DNA from: Morchella semilibera
Taxonomy: Eukaryota > Ascomycota > Pezizomycetes > Pezizales > Morchellaceae
Direction of reading: 5' to 3'
Length of the DNA: 64,000 nt
Assembly: GCA_009192285.1 (NCBI GenBank)
Contig: CM018606.1
Location: 1,912,081 to 1,976,080, forward strand
This document shows positions 60,901 through 64,000 of the stretch, piece by piece. The number at the start of each line of letters is the position of its first letter. Position 1 is the first letter of the stretch. The translations under genes were made by a program, and so were the position numbers. The notes beneath the pieces are model-generated. The model searched no databases and had not been told where the DNA came from. It saw nothing but the letters and a program-made list of their open reading frames with translations.

Positions 60901-63900
60901 GGATGCTGTATTGCAGATTTCCCACATCATGGGCGCGCAGATGATGCATCTTTGTCGGGGCTGCGGTGGATTGATAGACTTGCGAGCGATGGGGACGGGA
61001 TGAGCTTATTGGAAAGGTTCATGAAACAGTGTTTGCAGTTACTACTCTGTAAACTTGTCTCCGTCCGAGAAAACATCCGAGAGGTTCTAGGTACAGAACT
61101 TAATCCAAGGCTGTACCTACAACTTTTCAGGTCCTTGGAGGTAGAGTTCAACTATATCTTCGACCCGACAACGAAGGATACACAAACCGAGAATAGGACA
61201 TTGTTTGCGGAGCAAGCATGTAGTTTGCTGAAGACAATCGTGGAGAGAATGGAGGACTCACAAGACATGTTCCTTACTGTTGACCTTGGAGCGTTGACAC
61301 TGAGCCTGGCGAGGTATCTGGGGAGTCTGAAGGAGGATAATACTGCACTGAGAGTGAAGATCCGGATGTGCCAGCTTGTGGAGTTGGTTGCAAGGAAAAA
61401 GGAGATTGTAAACTTGAGGCAAGATATCAGAGTGAGGAACAATCTGCTGCAAATATTAGCAGGCTGGATGAGTGCTACGCAGAAAGTAAGTTCTTTCCTA
61501 TTGATGGTGACATTGTGGCAGGGTGGTACGATGTGGAAGGTGGTGGCTGACTTGGGGCGAGCAGGGTGAGGTATACCAGGGCTCGGGAATCCGCAAAGAC
61601 GAGTTTTTCAGATTGCAGAGGGATCTTGATAGGGCATGTCTCAAAGCGCTAGTAAATCTCTTACACCGACTGCCCTTGCAGCCCTTGGAAACAGCGAACG
61701 ATACTGATGTCGTTGATGCAAGGAGTCAGATGTTTTGCTCATATTTCACAAATTTTTTGGCGCTCCTTGACTCTACAAACTTAGGAGACGATAAAAGGCG
61801 TGACTTGCAGACCGTTTCCCTTGCAAAAGACGATGCCAGCAGTTTTCAGGAACTTGCTATACTTGCATTGTCGAATCTCTTGAGTGCCAACGTGGACGTT
61901 GGTCTTAAGTTCTCACTGGAGATTGGCTATCACGATGATGTGGAAATGAGGACAGCCTTCATGCATGTACTCACAAACATCCTTACACAGGGCACAGAAT
62001 TTGGCACTTTAGGCGATAGCGCAATTGGAGAAAAATATGAACGGTTGATTGATCTGCTGGTCAACGATCTACAGTTTGCACTCGCACTCTGCGACTCGTG
62101 CCCCAGCAGCGAGGTGGACGAAATCAGTGTTGCACTGCTCAATATATTTGATTCACGGGGACTGGGATTGACACTATTGAAGGAGTTGATCGAGCAAGAA
62201 GTTGCTAATACTGAGAGTGAGAGCGAGCTGCTCCGTAGGAATTGTGTTGCAACAAAAATGCTTAGTGTATTCGCTAAATGGAAGGGAAGTGATTACCTCC
62301 GGAAGGTTTTGCAAAAGGTTTTGCAGAGGATGATCATTGCGAGTGATGATCTGGAACTTGAACTGGACCCGGGACGAACGAGCAATACGGAAGAGATACA
62401 GAAGAATGAGATGCAACTGAAGTACCTTACCAAAGTTTTTCTTGTTGAGATCTGTAAGAGTACCAAAGACATTCCGAACAGTTTCCGTTGGATATGTCAT
62501 ACAATCTCCTCCTGTGTTTTTGATCGGTTTCCGGAAGCAAAGTTTACCGCTGTTGGCGCCTTTATATTCCTTCGGTTCTTTTGCCCAGCTATCGTAGCAC
62601 CAGATAGCGAGGGCCTCATAAACAAATCTCCGAATAAGGAGATGAGGAGAGGGTTACTGCTTATCGCCAAGATTGTACAGAACCTTGCGAACAATGTGCT
62701 TTTCGGGGCAAAGGAACCATACATGATCCCATTGAACGAGTTCTTGACCCAACACATCTGTATCGTTACAAACTTTCTCAGAGAGATCTCAAGTCCTCCA
62801 AAAACGGTTGAAGCCGTTGTTGCGCAGGAGAGTTTTGATTTTGGGAGTAGTGTTGCACTGCACAGGTTTTTGTATGATCACTGGGAGGTTGTGAGGCAAA
62901 AACTGATTTTTCAGGAGAAACATAAAGCAAGAATAAAGGCAGATAAGAGTTCTGACGGGCCGACAGGATTGCAGCTGAGTATAACGAAATTCTCTAGCTT
63001 GATCAGTACACTTGGCGCACCACCACTGGACGTGAGTTGGGGGCGGCCAGCAGTTTCTGGGAGTATCCAACCAGCTTATTCAAGATATCAACACTTCATG
63101 CTGAGGAATAGTGGAAGAAGCGTGGAGAGCATTTTAAGCGCTAGGATTGTGTTTGATGGTGGAGAGACTAAAGACAATGTTCCTGTCATCTGCTTCGTGC
63201 TCAGGAACATCAATGCCGGCACCATGGATCCAGATCTTCTTATATACTGCTTCCTCAAGATCGCCTCGAGGATCTGGCACAAGGATTTTGCAGTGCTGAT
63301 CGATGCAACCTGCTACTCTCTCAGCAACGAACTCCCAGATCAGGTCTATAAGAAAATTAATTCGCTGATGCCCCCGGACATGATCAAACACTATAGCCGA
63401 GCTTACATCTACAATATGAACAGCGCTTATCGGAAGTTCTTCCGAAGGCAGCTTCGATATGCAGTCCGAGACGATACTCATTCTTGGCACCCAAGTAATA
63501 TCGACTTTATCATGCTAGGATCTGTCTCAGAATTGCAACAACATTTTAACCTGGGGAGTTTGCACTTACCGAAAGAGACTATGAGCTTTTGAGCGATTCC
63601 AGATACGTTTTCCATCACATCACAAAGCTCAGCAAGACCAGGGGAAAGATAGACGTTGTCTTCAAGGTCGGTAGTCAATATATCCAAATTACCCCAACAG
63701 CGAAACAGGAAATTGTTGCCGCACTACGGATGTTTGCAACTGTAAACGACATCTTCAGACTCACCGATGTTGAAGAAGCAAACCCTAGCTTCTACACAGA
63801 CGACGAGAACGCTTTTGGGATCAAGACGGATAACGGGAAGGTTCCGATGTATTTCACAAGCCCGAGGAAGAACGACATCCTTCAGACACTCAAGACCAGC

Positions 63901-64000
63901 AAGGCTACGTATAGCAAAGACAATAAACCCAGCAAAACTAGCGAACGCACTATTCGCCCAGAGGATGTGCCGGGAACGCTGCTGAATATCAGCTTGATGA
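57947..64000 (+). CDS. IRA1: IRA/neurofibromin-type Ras GTPase-activating protein (3' end outside window)
   Basis: Negative regulator of Ras, hence of cAMP/PKA signalling. Proposed exons: 57947-58000, 58079-58225, 58426-59566, 59608-59774, 59875-61485 and 61565 onward. The start is MDGDRKLVQTLLERLSSR. The N-terminal 1000 residues are helical repeats with RNA/NF1-like conservation (for example FVSSARLSVESVVEGLLPRC). The GAP domain shows the arginine-finger region LLRRNCVATKML (finger R about residue 1264), DRFPEAKFTAVGAF and the signature FLRFFCPAIVAP (about 1375-1386). A Sec14-like segment follows (INAGTMDPDLLIYCFLKIAS, FAVLIDATCYSLSNELPDQV), then a PH-like part (SRYVFHHITKLSKTRGKIDV). After SLHLPKETMSF, a stop in that frame at 63590-63592 is followed by the PH-like part in a different frame: a single-base change, an assembly error or an unseen intron. 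The gene runs off the right edge. Confidence 0.92.

Noticed and set aside
1-64000. CRISPR array, operons, prophage or plasmid features
   Set aside because: The window is eukaryotic; no spaced direct-repeat array or bacterial-type signals were seen.

Overview
The window is nuclear DNA of a filamentous ascomycete (Pezizomycotina). The evidence is short GT-AG introns (mostly about 40-150 nt), compact gene spacing, and a gene set that includes a BLI-3 type FMN-binding protein, a SUN-family cell-wall protein, a fungal ArAE/6TM transporter, and yeast-like RAT1, IRA, SYP1, APS2, PPM1, EXO5, RKR1/LTN1 and RTN1 orthologues. The class cannot be fixed from sequence alone; an early-diverging lineage such as Pezizomycetes is a guess.

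Layout: 0.7-4.8 kb (+) ArAE/BRE4-like membrane protein; 6.5-7.6 (-) PPM1; 10.4-12.2 (+) SUN-family secreted protein; 13.4-14.1 (+) AP-2 sigma; 15.9-16.9 (+) F-box-like protein; 17.6-22.9 (-) listerin; 24.1-25.5 (-) reticulon; 26.4-27.4 (-) BLI-3-like protein; 28.4-29.0 (-) small secreted protein; 31.7-34.0 (-) Thr-rich single-pass membrane protein with an SH3-like domain; 38.1-40.0 (+) EXO5; 41.4-42.0 (-) uncertain small gene; 42.7-44.3 (-) CDK-activating-type kinase; 45.7-48.8 (+) SYP1 F-BAR/muHD; 50.4-54.0 (+) RAT1; 57.9-64.0 (+, runs off the end) IRA/neurofibromin RasGAP.

These are mostly unlinked housekeeping genes with no operon-like logic. Themes that recur are endocytosis (APS2 and SYP1 both serve clathrin/AP-2 coats), protein quality control (listerin, F-box), RNA/DNA 5'-3' nucleases (RAT1, EXO5) and signalling (RasGAP, kinase, PP2A methylation). 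No tRNA, rRNA, CRISPR array or complete autonomous transposon was seen.

The long gene-free stretches (4.8-6.4, 7.6-10.4, 29-31.7, 34-38, 54-57.9 kb) hold microsatellites, 10-17 nt poly-C/poly-G runs and five small non-coding terminal-inverted-repeat elements (MITEs) of at least three types. The least explained signals are a short word, CGAGTGAT(A), repeated about ten times on one strand in introns and spacers and often followed by GTGAT/TGATGAC; an intron-like in-frame 33-nt segment in the ATP loop of the kinase; and a break in the IRA reading frame after the GAP/Sec14 part. Exon coordinates were read by eye from splice consensus and frame continuity. Most multi-exon models close to an exact multiple of three, but none has been checked against transcripts.
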